Below, piece after piece: positions 42,643 through 54,360 of a stretch of 64,000 nucleotides of DNA. Location: positions 1 through 64,000 of the forward strand of contig NBIV01000211.1 of NCBI GenBank assembly GCA_003194525.1. Reading direction: 5' to 3'. Positions within the stretch are counted from its first letter, which is position 1. Each line of letters opens with the position of its first letter. The notes under the pieces are model-generated. The model made no database searches. It was given only the letters and a program-made list of their open reading frames with translations, and had not been told where the DNA came from. This DNA comes from Gracilariopsis chorda. Its lineage: Eukaryota > Rhodophyta > Florideophyceae > Gracilariales > Gracilariaceae. The translations under genes were made by a program, and so were the position numbers.

Positions 42643-44562
42643 TGGAAGAGGTGCCGCGGTTGGAAGCAATGCATATGCAAAGCCGTAGGAATACGGTTGT
42701 GGCGCGCAAAGAGTGGGATTGTGTGATATTACAGGGTGTTCTATAGCATGCCCCCAGCAGGGTGGACGCGAATGAGAGTTTTTTCACGACGACAAACAGG
42801 CCAGTGCGGTTAACAGATAGACATAACCTGTTACACACTCTTGCAAGACGTCAGCTTATAATGTGGTCTGCCATGGACAAGTAGAAACCCAGAATTGTGG
42901 AATGGGCACGTCTCATGCTTTATCACTGACCCGGAGTTTGGAGCTTTTGATGTCTTAGTGCAGAAGATGTAGTCGCATACGCCGAACGCGTGCTTTATAT
43001 GAATTGTAATATGTCGTGATTGATTGGATTATACGCCACTCATACAGCGCGGATCAGAGAACGTTGGTGAGATGGCCCCTCGACAAGGCGGAAAACTTGA
43101 CAAGGTTGAACGCCATATTATTGAAGGGTTATGATGCAACACGGTGGGACCAAGACTATGAAAGCACAAGGGAAGGTTCTCCCAGGGGTATCTAACGTTC
43201 CTTCAGACTTGCATATCGAAAGGCGGAAAACCCTTCCCGTGAGATGCGGAGAGGACACGTACGTGAAGAACACAAGCAACGTCACGGCTGCTGCAAGGAG
43301 CTCAGCACGCAAACGAGGAAACTGCATCTGGATAACCTGTATGTCAAGAGAGAGAGTTGCGGAAACTGGAAACCGATTTCTGACAGATACTCGTGCCTTG
43401 CGGAAGCAGCAGAAGTGTCCACGAGATTGACATGCGATGAATGAAAACTCTCGTTACCCATGGAATGACAATTATGCGTTGTACAGCAGCCAATCAGTTC
43501 CGACCGTTTAAACACTTATACAACAAAGCACATTCGATCCGTCTCCGGTGTTGTCACGGCGCGCCTTTACCGAGAAGTACAAGCACGGCGATTGTGCGCC
43601 CGTGACAGGCGTGCTTCTTATACAGGCGCTCCTTTAACGTCTCGAGCTACATCACGGGATGGCGAACTTTGTCACCTGCCCCGCCCCGCCTGAATGTGCA
43701 CCTGTAAGGTGTACATCCCGACGAAGGTGTCTCGCCGAAATTGCCAAGCGCTGCAATGCTACCACGGCATGCACCGCAACGCTCCTCGCAAGGATCTTCA
43801 TGTCGCCCTTCAATAGTCTATTCATCCTCACTTCGGCTCTCTCGTTCATGTCCGGCCTCCAGCATGTCGAGTACTAATCACGTGCATGACTGGTCGTCGT
43901 TTCAAGCAATCGTTCGCCGCATAGCCTCTGTCCAACCCCTCTGGTTTTCACTTGTCTCACTTTCCTGCTACAAAACGAACACTTTCTCTCCTCCAAGCTT
44001 TATCCATTCATCGACACCCACGTTTTCGTTTCTTGATTGCTCAGTCAGTATGTTCCACAAGTCTGCTTAAAATAAAATACCTGGATGCCTAATGGATGAT
44101 CTGGCCGAGTGAGGCGCACTTCTCGACTGAATGGGCAGAAGAGTTTTCCTGGAAACATTTACACCTTGGACAAACTATCCAATCTGATCCCAAATGAGAC
44201 ATACCTTTGTCAAAACGTTAATTCCAGATTTTCACACTTTCTGAGGTACCCGTACCTTCACATTCACTAGCTTCAGTGGTCATTCAAAGCAAACTTTGGC
44301 AGCAGCTTCTGCCCTACTAGCACCATCGATACTCTCTGGTTTCACAAAATGAAACAAGTATGAGATAATTCATATTCGCGATACCCTGTACGACGTTATT
44401 TGAGAACAGAACTCTTATATATCTGCCTTTTAATTCTGCGTATTTGCGTTTTCAGGAGACGCCCAGTGTTCCAGTGTTTCCTACAGTTTGGCGCGTAATT
44501 TCATTAATAGCGAAGGGATGGCTAGCCTCCTAACCTACAAGGGGGAGACTGCAGAAAGGGCC
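42643..44562. other. Unassigned region
   Basis: No recognised gene. A 72-codon frame with ATG at 43659 (+) encodes a Cys-containing peptide with a hydrophobic segment (FMSPFNSLFILTSALSFMSG), but nothing supports expression. The rest shows short unrelated frames only. Confidence 0.45.
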
Positions 44563-44565
44563 TTA

Positions 44566-44778
44566 GGCCCTTTCTACAGATGGACATGGACATGCGTTTT
44601 CGGCACTGCACCAGGAAAAGCACTAAAAATAATTCATGTTTACAAAGCGAAGAATTAAAAACAAATCTGATAGAACTATTCTGAAGTGTCTCTTCTGTGG
44701 GGTCGCTCAAAAGCGACCCCAAAACCGTGAACAATGGACAAGATAGATTTCTGTCCATGTCCATATGTAGAAAGGGCC
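44566..44778. mobile_element. 213-bp MITE with Harbinger-type TTA target duplication
   Basis: The element begins GGCCCTTTCTACAGATGGAC and ends GTCCATATGTAGAAAGGGCC, giving terminal inverted repeats of about 30 bases with very few mismatches. TTA stands directly outside both ends (44563-44565 and 44779-44781). A 3-bp TTA duplication is the PIF/Harbinger signature. Inside is a hairpin, GGGGTCGCT-CAAA-AGCGACCCC (about 44700-44721). It has no coding capacity, so it would need a transposase in trans. Confidence 0.85.
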
Positions 44779-44781
44779 TTA

Positions 44782-46383
44782 GGCAAATCTAACTGGACAA
44801 AGGTATGGCTTTCGATGACGAAGGGGCGCTGTTCGGAAACGGGATCGCAAAGTGCGCCAATTATTGGAAAAAGAAATGTGATTGGTATCTTAGGTTATCT
44901 ATCAGTAACCCAAGAAACCAATCACATCGTGCATTCGAGCACAAATGTAGGCGTGTCTTTAAGAACTGTACTCGCTGTAGGTGCACATAAAGGAGTTGAG
45001 GGGCGTTAAGTTCCAACTGCTTTTTTGATACCGTTCCACAAGTTGTTGTTCCTCTCGAAAGCTTCAGTACTTGCGAATGTTTGAATCGGGAAGAACTCTG
45101 CCGCCGGCTTGCGCTTCATTATGTACTTTATCTCTATGACATCGGCCCACGTACGTCTCACTGTAGTCAAGCACTGAACAACTTGTACCGTCCTCTAAAC
45201 CCGCAACTGCATACAGACGGAAAACGGGAGGTGGAGTTGGTCTTCCAAATTCCTTGATCCTGCGTGGACTCCCCAAAAAGTGTATCTCACATAGCCTCCA
45301 CCGACTTAAAACTCATTGGTTACCGTAGCCTTACTGCACGAAAACCACATATCTATAAACTTTGTTGTATACTCTGCTATTGGTCACGGGCAAGGGCAAT
45401 TCACCACACTTGTAGTGAGAGATAGCCGGCGATTGCTTTAAAAAAGGATGCTATCTTAGGGCGACCCCACTCAGGCCTCCGCAACGTATACCGCCCACGT
45501 TGCGTTGTCATTTGGAGTTTCAGCAACCCCACTGTATCTCCGTAACATCAAAAACGGCCACAAAATTTTTGCGGCGACGCTATCGAAACAATTTTTGGGG
45601 AGGTCTCCGTATCCACCACAAACGTCGTCGCCCTCTGCCCAGCGTGTCTATCGTGCGACGCATAACGCTCATCGCGGAGCTGACCCCGCGCTTCACATTG
45701 CGCTCCTTCCACCGCGCTCAAAGCGCCCAAACCGTCGCGCATTCCGGGCACTTCCCACCAACCTCCTCGCGCGCTTTAAACCACTCTTGCTTCGGGCGCG
45801 CCCTTTGCCGCGCGGTGGGCACGGTGGCGGCGCAGCTACGGCAACGCTTGCCGCACGCCCACCACTGCGTTCTTTGTGACCACGCCCACGGCCGTGTTCT
45901 CCGTCAGCACGCCGCTGCTTTTACCACCAAACTGACGCCATAGCCGACAACACACATGTAACCACGCAAACAACAAGCACCAAATAACATATTTGCCGCT
46001 CTCGCGCTCTTTCGTCATCATGCATTTTGCTCGAGGCGCGACTACCCCAAAACCTCCTCCGACTCACCGTTGCGTGCATGACAATTTTTCACACTCACTT
46101 CCACCTATTCTGCTGCATTTGTTGCGTTCCGGCAATTGCAGCTGGCTTCTTGCCTACCGCAGCCTTTCTATGTGCAAACGCGTCGTCGACGACAAACTTG
46201 GCACAATGGTTAGGCTTCTACAGCAATAGTTGTCGAAACTACCCAATCTCATTCACCTTTAGCTCATCTTGCAAGCTATCATCGCAACTCCTGCTTTGTT
46301 TCTTCCGTATACTCACGACTTTACCACCGCCTTCACCCTGTCGTTCATAATTCTCTTCAATATCCAGCCTTGCGACGCCCTCG
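44782..46383. other. Unassigned region, GC-rich between 45.48 and 46.0 kb
   Basis: Several overlapping frames up to 147 codons arise in the GC-rich part, but none starts at a convincing ATG with a known domain. I see nothing firm in it. Confidence 0.45.
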
Positions 46384-46437
46384 CCAGCACCCTGGCGACG
46401 TAGCCAAAATCCAGCACCCTGGCGACGTAGCCAAAAT
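46384..46437. repeat. Perfect 27-bp tandem duplication
   Basis: The unit starting CCAGCACCCTGGCGACGTAG occurs twice without a mismatch (46384-46410, 46411-46437). Being 27 bases it keeps frame, and on the minus strand encodes FWLRRQGAG twice. Perfect identity implies a recent event. Confidence 0.85.
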
Positions 46438-46858
46438 GAGGCGAACGCCATAAGGTGGGAACACAGAATCGCGCAATGGCCGGATACCGACAACCTCACA
46501 CTAACAATACTCTCAACGGTCATTTTTGTATCTTTGCTTCAACGGCAAGAACTCTGACAGAAATAACCGTTCACATTTCCTGCGATCTATTCGTTTTGTT
46601 TAAATGTGGAGTAACCTAAAGTTGTCTTCGGTGCCGCACTGTTTCTCTTCGGCCGCCCTTGAACTCTCTCGCACACTATCGAATGAGTTTGTGCCTTTCA
46701 CTGTCTGCGATACTAATTTCTATGCTGCTGAGAGTGGCAATCTTGGTTAAGAAGAGAGAGTGTCGGCTTCGAAATTGTGTTTCACGGAAAAGCTGCTGTT
46801 GGACTGTGTCATTCTTCGGATCGAGGTTGGGTCTGTGTCCTCTTTCGAGATTGTCGTG

Positions 46859-47923
46859 ATGAACCCAACAGAAAACACACCGAGTGTAAATGATGGAATC
46901 GCACAGGAACGCGAGCTAAGACGAAAGGAGAAGGTCGGTAAGAGTTTAGTGTGGAATGAGAAGGAAAATTCCGCATTGTCTCATGCAGCGCAGAAGGCTT
47001 TGCTAGATCCTACTACCGGATCGAGCATGAACAACGCAGAAAAAGCAAGACGAATCAGAGCCGCGTTCATCAAGGATCCATTACGTCCGAAAGAAGCCTG
47101 CACTACCGACGATAAGGGCGACCTGGATCATCGCAGATGGGATGGACGATCTGCGCGAGCAGTGCTGGGACAATGGGAGATAATAAGGAGGGAGTGCACG
47201 AAGTATCATGCTTGCGTAAAGCGAATTGGGCGTGCGCAACTTACAGGAAACCCCAGCGAAGAGGATCAACTACGTTGCGCGTCGCTTCTCTACAGTGACG
47301 GAAGCAGAGCTATGTCGCACTTGTATGATTGCATCCGTAACAAGGACTACCACGTTAAGAAACCGTTTAGGTTCATGAGTGCGTACAAGGTTCTCTCAGG
47401 TTCAGAAACTATGCTGGAGGCTTTTGTGGTGACGGAAGAGGGAGCATCCAAAGTATTACGACCGGAAGGGGTCAAGACGGCTAAGAAGCGCAAAGCAGAA
47501 GAGATTGCCAAAGCATTGAATAGTAAAGAAGAAGATGTAGGTCAAAGTGTGAAGCGAATTCAGCAGATGATTGAAGAGAATATAAAGTCGAGGAAGGCGA
47601 CCACGCAGCTCAAGCTACAGTACGAAAGAGAAAGAATGGAGTGGGACATGGCGAAGACATTACTTGGACCTGGTTCAGATGCAACCTCAGAAGAACGTAG
47701 AACTATTTCCGGCTTACTAAAGCGCCGCTTAATGAACCGGCTTCTGGCACCAGGAGAGAAGAACATTGTCCCACAACAACGGAGGGGGGAAGTAGACGAC
47801 GAAGCTCGGGCTGATGCAAACTGTGCTAGTACATTACTTCAAATATCGGCAGTATCTGTTAACAGTGAGCATGGCTGTGGTGCACAGAATGAAGATAGTG
47901 ACATCGGTCATGGTGCGGGATGA
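46859..47923 (+). CDS. Myb/SANT-like accessory protein of the intact Harbinger cassette 3
   Basis: 354 codons from ATG 46859 to TGA. The open frame runs further upstream but only to a GTG at 46760; the ATG fits the family. The N-terminal half resembles the Myb/SANT-like partner of PIF/Harbinger elements: 'WNEKENSALSHAAQKALLD', 'RRWDGRSARAVLGQWEIIRR' and a conserved 'HLYDCIRNKDYHVKKPFRFMSAYKVLS'. A basic nuclear-localisation-like stretch (KTAKKRKAEE) follows, then a coiled-coil-like helix of about 80 residues. Such proteins bind the element ends and bring the transposase into the nucleus. The gene is unbroken and ends 40 bases from the end of the opposing transposase. Confidence 0.75.
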   Translation: MNPTENTPSVNDGIAQERELRRKEKVGKSLVWNEKENSALSHAAQKALLDPTTGSSMNNAEKARRIRAAFIKDPLRPKEACTTDDKGDLDHRRWDGRSARAVLGQWEIIRRECTKYHACVKRIGRAQLTGNPSEEDQLRCASLLYSDGSRAMSHLYDCIRNKDYHVKKPFRFMSAYKVLSGSETMLEAFVVTEEGASKVLRPEGVKTAKKRKAEEIAKALNSKEEDVGQSVKRIQQMIEENIKSRKATTQLKLQYERERMEWDMAKTLLGPGSDATSEERRTISGLLKRRLMNRLLAPGEKNIVPQQRRGEVDDEARADANCASTLLQISAVSVNSEHGCGAQNEDSDIGHGAG

Positions 47924-47963
47924 AAGTCAAAGTGTCTCAATAAAAGTTTACTACGGCAAATCA

Positions 47964-49259
47964 TCAAATGTCTCCATGCGCGTTCCATATGTTCTGAATC
48001 AGCGCATTGAGGAGACGGTTATGATCTGCAACACTGTCAAGGTCATCAACTGTTTCGCGCCACAAGTCGGCTTGCCTGTAGGTGCAGTGGGAAGTTTCAT
48101 AGTTCGACAATGTAGGTGGCAAGGACTGTAGTTCTGCGTCAGGAATTCGAAACTTTGCGGTCCCTTCATAACCCCTTTCTTTCACAATCATATTGTGTAA
48201 AATGGCGCAGCACATTACGACGTCATTCATTTCTTGAAGGTGATGCAACCTGCAAGGGCGGGAAAGAATCTCAAATTGAGCGTCAAGAACGCCATACAAG
48301 CGCTCAACAGCCTTGCGTGCACTCGAATGTGACGCGGTGTACAACCTTGATTTCGCATTTGTGGGGTTGGGGTGTGGCTTGGCAAAAATGCGAAAGCTTG
48401 GATAGATTCCATCCGCTAAGAAATAGAACCAATCAATCACCATTCCACCTACAACATAATTGGGCTTCACTGTTGGCCATTGTCTTGTCTTGATATCATT
48501 AAACAGGGGGCTTTGATCAAATGTCGTCCTATCGTTGCGAGCACCAGGAACGCCATACAGAATGTGCCATATCCATAGTTTGTCGTCCGTTACAGTTTCC
48601 ATACGCACACACGGTCTCCCCTCTTTTCCAATAAACTGACCCTGCAATCCCACAGGACACCTTGCCCACTCCCAAGAAGAACAATCAACACAACCGATAC
48701 ATCCAGGAAATCCCAGTTTTGCATACTGCTTTTCAATATTGAGTAGTTCTGCGTGTGTTGGTCGACGGATATATTCCTCAAAGTGCTGCACTATAGCCTT
48801 GGAGAAGTGCTTTAGAATTTTTAATAATGTAGTTTCAGACAACCGAAAGTAGTCTACCAAAGTATCTGCGGTAGCTCCAGAGCTGAGTTGTCGCAAAGCT
48901 GCGCATAATTTTTGATCAGTTGAAGCGCCATTAACGTGACAGCAATCTGACAGTTCATTGAAAAAAGACTCGTTTTGAAGTAGCCGCGTTCTTATAGATT
49001 CGTATATTGTCCTCGTGACACTGAATCTTCTTTCAAATTCTGCCGTTAAGAAAACAGAAGGAGCTAATGAAACACGACAAAAGTAGTCTTGATCAAGACG
49101 ACGTTTGCCGCTTTCTCGCCCAATATCTCGATTTGGCTGCTTACCAGGTTTGGATCCACCTTGTTTGGCTTTTTTTTTACGACTTGTCACTAGCTGTGTC
49201 ACAAGAAGCAAAAGAGAGTCAATCACATCATCGTTTGATGAGTCCGATGAGGTAGACAT
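47964..49259 (-). CDS. PIF/Harbinger transposase, intact, cassette 3
   Basis: 431 codons from ATG 49259 to the stop at 47964, unbroken. It belongs to the plant-type PIF/Harbinger (Plant_tran) family. An N-terminal Ser/Lys-rich leader is followed by a helical region ('KLCAALRQLSSGATADTLVD', around residues 117-136). The DDE core has Asp in 'GCIGCVDCSSWEWARCP', Asp in 'WFYFLADGIYP' and Glu in 'RKAVERLYGVLDAQFEIL'. All three catalytic acids are present. The conserved 'MNDVVMCCAILHNMIVKE' C-terminal block is also there. It is on the opposite strand to its Myb-like partner with convergent 3' ends. Its differences from the cassette 1 and 2 enzymes show it is a distinct subfamily. Confidence 0.88.
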   Translation of the reverse strand: MSTSSDSSNDDVIDSLLLLVTQLVTSRKKKAKQGGSKPGKQPNRDIGRESGKRRLDQDYFCRVSLAPSVFLTAEFERRFSVTRTIYESIRTRLLQNESFFNELSDCCHVNGASTDQKLCAALRQLSSGATADTLVDYFRLSETTLLKILKHFSKAIVQHFEEYIRRPTHAELLNIEKQYAKLGFPGCIGCVDCSSWEWARCPVGLQGQFIGKEGRPCVRMETVTDDKLWIWHILYGVPGARNDRTTFDQSPLFNDIKTRQWPTVKPNYVVGGMVIDWFYFLADGIYPSFRIFAKPHPNPTNAKSRLYTASHSSARKAVERLYGVLDAQFEILSRPCRLHHLQEMNDVVMCCAILHNMIVKERGYEGTAKFRIPDAELQSLPPTLSNYETSHCTYRQADLWRETVDDLDSVADHNRLLNALIQNIWNAHGDI

Positions 49260-52200
49260 AGCTGCAGTGGTGGTCGGGCGTACAAGACAGTGATCCCGAT
49301 CACGCTGTTCTTTGCGTTAGGGAGCTTTCATTGAAACTGCATGTCGTAAAGAAACGCTTCAATTTCTTGCTGTTTAGGGAACCAATCTTTGTACGCCACG
49401 TTTCAATGTTTTTTACAGGTTGGCGTGAACGAGTGGGTTCGCCCTTAAAGCAAACGCCGGATACCTTTTTAGTATCCGGCTCTATGCACAGTAGCCCCAG
49501 GTGAACCTCCAACGGCTATTCGATAATTACCGGAAGCGTTTCCAGGATTTCTCGACGGAGAAATGGATCCCGAAAAACGGAATACTGTAAAGGCTGACTA
49601 GTTTATCGCTCATTTGCTTGAATCTTCCGGTTTTATTCGGCTTTCTGTTGAGTGTCCGACTTCTTCGATCTCAGGTGAAGTGGAATGAGCAGGATATCGA
49701 GTCTCTTAAAAAAAAGTAGCGAATTCAGAGATCTTGCTCGTATATTCAGACAGGAAGAACGTGATTGCGGAAATTGGGCGCATGGCGGGGACCGCTTGGG
49801 TGGAGTGATGATGCCTATTGATGTGCTTTCAACGTCAGATGCTCCTTCTTGCAACTGAATTGCTGCATAAGGACACTGGTGCTTTGTTGACTATGCAGTC
49901 GTGTTTGTACAACCCGTAGCGGTCCATTTCGCTATGAGCTCGGCAGTTGGATGGAGGAGAGATACGTAAGAGAGAGACAAGGGGTCATTCACCCTACCGT
50001 TGGTAACAAAGGTTGCATTCGAGCTTTTGAAGTTTTACCGGTGGATTCTTAAGTTAAGTTCACAACTTGTTCCGTAGCAGTTCATTGCATGCACTTGTAC
50101 CCTGCAGATACGGGTTTGCAGAAGTGTAAATGATCGTGTGCACAAAGAGCCGTTATCCAAAGGGCGAGATATCTAATGGAGTCGGATTGATAGCTTCACA
50201 CCAGGTGCGCTAAAATTCTACGATAATATCACATGACGTGACCTCGTTTTTGCCCGACGCCGTAGGTACAGTGTAGTCTACCTGTAAGACCAGATCAGTT
50301 CGAACCCGCCGAATAATAATATTATCGGTAAGCATATTATGCTTACGGTTTCCAAGAGAATCAGGTGGCCAAACTTTGCGTGCAAGCACGGGTGCTTGAA
50401 CATAGATATCTTGGATTGATCAAAGCCTGAGAAATGTTAAATACCGCACAAGCAATAAACTGCGGCGAAATATCAAATATAAACCTCTATCTCGATGTGG
50501 GTTGATAAGTTAAGTTCGGCGTTCTGGTCTAAAAATGCGAAGAGACCAACTGAATGTACGTAAAGATGTCGATCTCAAGAGTGCGCCTCCACCAGCAAGA
50601 CAGAACTCTTTCCCCGGTGGAAACGACGGAAAAAACGGAGCCACAACTGCGGCTGTGAGCACAGCCATACAATGTCTAGATACGGTAGCCACGACTACAC
50701 AAGTTTCGGTGAACCCGCTGATAATGGTTGTGTTCTCTCTAGGAGAATGCTCAAGACAAAACAAGAAATTGCAAGGGGGAAGACACCTATCATATCGGCC
50801 GCAGACACGCATAGGCCCGCTATCGTACAGTACAAAAAAGCGCTCTCGTTCAGCAGTATTAGGATATTGAGGAAAACGAAATCAGATGCGGAATGTCACA
50901 CGGTAATAAAAACACCACGATACTCATATCCACCACCAAAGCCTGGAGTCTTTAAACTGGTTATTCACACGTCTCACGGCCTTGACCTCAATTAAATGGT
51001 TTGTCTCCAACCTGCAAGTTTGCCAACTGTATGCTACACTGTGGTCTCTTGTGTACGTTAACTCTAAACTGGGAACTGCGAATCTTCGGAATCCCGGATT
51101 ACGAGAAACCACAGGCAAAGGGCTACCAGAATGAATTCTGGTACCGTGTACCAAATGAGAGTTACACGGAAGTGCAACCCACTCCCTCGGCACGCACTTG
51201 GGAGTATCCGCTACAAGAACAGATGAAAATCTATGAGCTGCTATGTTGAACCGAGTGGTTGGGAACAGCAAGTCTGTGCAAACAACGGCATGATCTATAA
51301 CTTATAATTTGCAAGAAGAAAGAGATGGAAGATTTTCGCTTACGCTTTCGTTGCAAGTTACCAAGGGTAACTTTTGTAGTGGGGAGATGCCTTGAATCAC
51401 ACACAAAAAAGCACAGTTCGAACACTTCTAGGCACCATTATACGAGCGTTTCTCGACTTCCCATTCGCCGTTGGCCAGAGTACGAACTACAAATTCTCCG
51501 AGTCGCCTAACGTAACAGGTTAGATTGCTAGCCTTCGTCGGTAACCCTTACCTTCGGCACCTATGGTATGCCTGGGCCTGTGGGGTAAACGGCTACATTA
51601 CCCTTCGCAGTTTGGTCTCTGCAACTAACAAGGGGCAACAGTTTTACGCCATGGGATAGGTTCCCGTCCTTGTAATGACATGAGGTGCAGTATACGTCAA
51701 GGGTGGCATCACCTTCACGCACAGCTCTATACTTTGATAAATTGGATCCACTAACACACCGGGGACACCATACAACGTCAGCAAGGAGAAGCAGAGCAAG
51801 AATAAATAGATACCGATACCCCCAGCCAAGTGCGCTCCATGACCCTTTGCTGCCTCACGACAGATGTATCATTAACTGCTTGCCGTGTGTGTTTTAACGC
51901 CGAATATATTCCAGACACCAGCGTCGTCTGCTTGGCCGATACGTAAACCGGTTTACTGCGACGTTTCCTGCATGCATCAGCTCTCTCTTCGATGGAGACG
52001 ATGCAGTGTGATTAACTTCAAAGATAAGAGCAATAAGCCCAAAATTCTTGACAGAACCCGAGCCCTCCAGGGTCCGGATCTGCTTTTGTTCTTCTTGATA
52101 GTGAAGTCCACAACTACTACTCCGACAGCACTTTTCCAAGGAAACTCGACAGATAACAACGCTAGGCTTTGAAAATACACTCGTGTGCTTAGTCTTCTTG

Positions 52201-54360
52201 GGAGTGGAAAGCGTCCTCAACCATTTCTAACTAACCGCGTCACTGACTATTCCTTTGGATCGTTGATTTGAATCACCATACACGAACGCAATCTGAAGTT
52301 CTTCTTGCTCTTTCTGCTCTCTCTTTCCTCCGTCCTGATCTGCATATCTTCCTTCTTGGAAAACAAAAGCAGAGCTACTGTCATCATGCGTAACTGGCTA
52401 ACATAGTTTGACGCACTAACTCCATGAACTGATATCTTCTTCAGAGATCAAAGTTCGCAAGACATACCATATTGCGGATTTAGTCGCTTTCCTTCGATTA
52501 CGGCGTTGGGAGGTCGATGGTCTAGGATGTGATGATGAAAGAAAATTGTGCGGTGTCCGCTGGTGCTTTGTGAGCCTTTCCTGGCTGCAGTGGCAGTTCA
52601 TCGCCCGTGAGTTCGCTTCGCAGCTCTAGAGGATCTTCGGAAATTATTGTTAATGCCCAACACGAGACTCAGCAAAAGCTTTTGTTTACCCAAAGTCAAA
52701 GGCTTGTCCAAAATCCTCTTCTGAAGCATGCTCCAGAATCAAATTACGAAGCGACTTTCAAAATACAGAAGTTCTTATTGCTTCGTGATAGCCGCAAGCA
52801 AATATATGCCGGTCTTTTATGCAGATCAAATCGAGTTTGGGGAGCTGAGTTCGCGATACTATTCTTCTCGTGTGACTGGCGTTAGATGATCATGAAAGGT
52901 GAAAGTTCGATAACGATAGCCCTAGGCAATGTTTCGTTTGGAGCGCATCGACCGTCGAAATGCAGTGCTTCCTCACCTAACGAACTGTTCACTCATTTAA
53001 GTATTTGGAATTGTCGCAACAAACTATCTGTTCGGGATTTGCCATGACGGTCCAGAAATTGAGATTTCAGCGTTGCCAGCAATAACCACAAGATGATGAA
53101 GATTCTCGAGTTTGTATTGTCTCGAGAAGAACGGCGAAATCACTGCGCTTCCTCATTTCTGCGGTACGAGATACGATCGCAGTGCTTGAAACATCTGCTT
53201 CAAGATGGAAACATGCAGCGGCGAGATTGGTTACCGCGGGTGCGACATTCGACGGTTCGGAGTATTCTGCTGCGAATTGCAGCTCTTGATGCTGTTTGAC
53301 GAATTTTGACGATTTCATTGCTGTCAGCGGCAGGCTTGGACACACGGTTCCGTGCTTGTTTCGGAGGCAGGAGCTCATGTTCTCAGATAATGTGATTGTC
53401 GGCGTGCTACCTAACAAGATGCGAGCGCAGCTTCGGCATTGTGAGCACAGTCGGATCGTTCCAAAGGGAGCACGCTCTAATCGTCGCTTTAGATTGAAGG
53501 CCGTTTATGTTTCGACGGACTACGTGTGAAGGTGATTGGAATTGTGTGGCGCTGAAGCTGAGAAAGATGTTTGTTGAGGTGAGGCGAGCAGTCTTCTCTG
53601 AATACGATTACTCGGGAAACGCATATGTTTTGGGGTGTTTTCTGCGCGGCAGCCGTCTTCTACACGGTTCTGTCGAGAGTGCGGACAGAGGAGTCAAACG
53701 GGTTATAGAGCTTTTCGATATGCGCGGAAGGGATGAGGGGTATTGAGGTAAAGTTAGAAGGGCCAAGCGTTCATATTTGCAATGAGCTAGCCGTTGATGC
53801 GTTTGGCACCTTGCTGAGGTGAAATTCACTTGGAGCACACACATTCACCTGGTGAATGTGTGTGCCCCAAGCAAGGTAACCCTTTACCTTTGTAACCAAC
53901 GGGACGGACATGAGGCGTTTAAATTTTGCAGCTTGAGAAATACCCACTGATCAACGTTGCGCGACAGCTGTGCGAGGGTGCAGTATGATGAGTCACGAGA
54001 GCACGTGCATCTGTGGAGAAGAAACGCCTCCGTTGCAGATACTGGCCTTAAAGAAATGGCCCATATCCAACGCGCAGCTTCAGGGTTTTTAGATGATTCA
54101 CAACGACTTCGTGTAATTTCTGTCTCCACTTCTGGTAACATCGCAAGTTACCTTCCCGCGTCATGATGCTTTGACCGTGAAGCGCTGGCTTGTGGACCAC
54201 GCGTACAACGATTCCCGTCAAGCAACGTGTGAGACGTGCGCCGCGACCATAGACGGATCGAGTTCTTGCCACGTGTACCTCGTGTCAAAATGCCAATGCA
54301 CACCACGAATCAACGCGTGTCAAGACGAACCAAATATCAAAATATCAACTGCGCGCCATG
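49260..54360. other. Gene-poor stretch between the last transposon and the gene island
   Basis: No convincing gene. Open frames reach about 115 codons (for example 50535-50870, 50924-51271 and 53067-53417) with no family resemblance and mutual overlap. On the minus strand at about 51840-51560 one frame without ATG reads a signal-peptide-like stretch (YLFILALLLLADVV) followed by a Cys-containing segment; it may be a fragment of a secreted protein gene. A GTAAGCATA-T-TATGCTTAC palindrome lies at 50328-50346. Confidence 0.5.
53830..53870. repeat. Palindrome with 20-bp arms
   Basis: The arms (53830-53849 and 53851-53870) pair with one mismatch around a single central T; each contains GCACACACATTCACC or its complement. 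Shorter matches extend outward (CACCTTGCT on the left, AGCAAGGT on the right) with an unpaired insert. It could be a fold-back or MITE end, or a cruciform. Confidence 0.8.

Noticed and set aside
45500-45943. 147-codon frame in a GC-rich stretch
   Set aside because: No ATG start, Arg/His-rich composition expected from GC content, and several overlapping frames of similar length.
46480-49480. GCCGGATAC inverted pair as TIRs of the intact Harbinger
   Set aside because: Only nine bases match, the right copy is itself part of a local hairpin, and no 3-bp TWA duplication flanks it.
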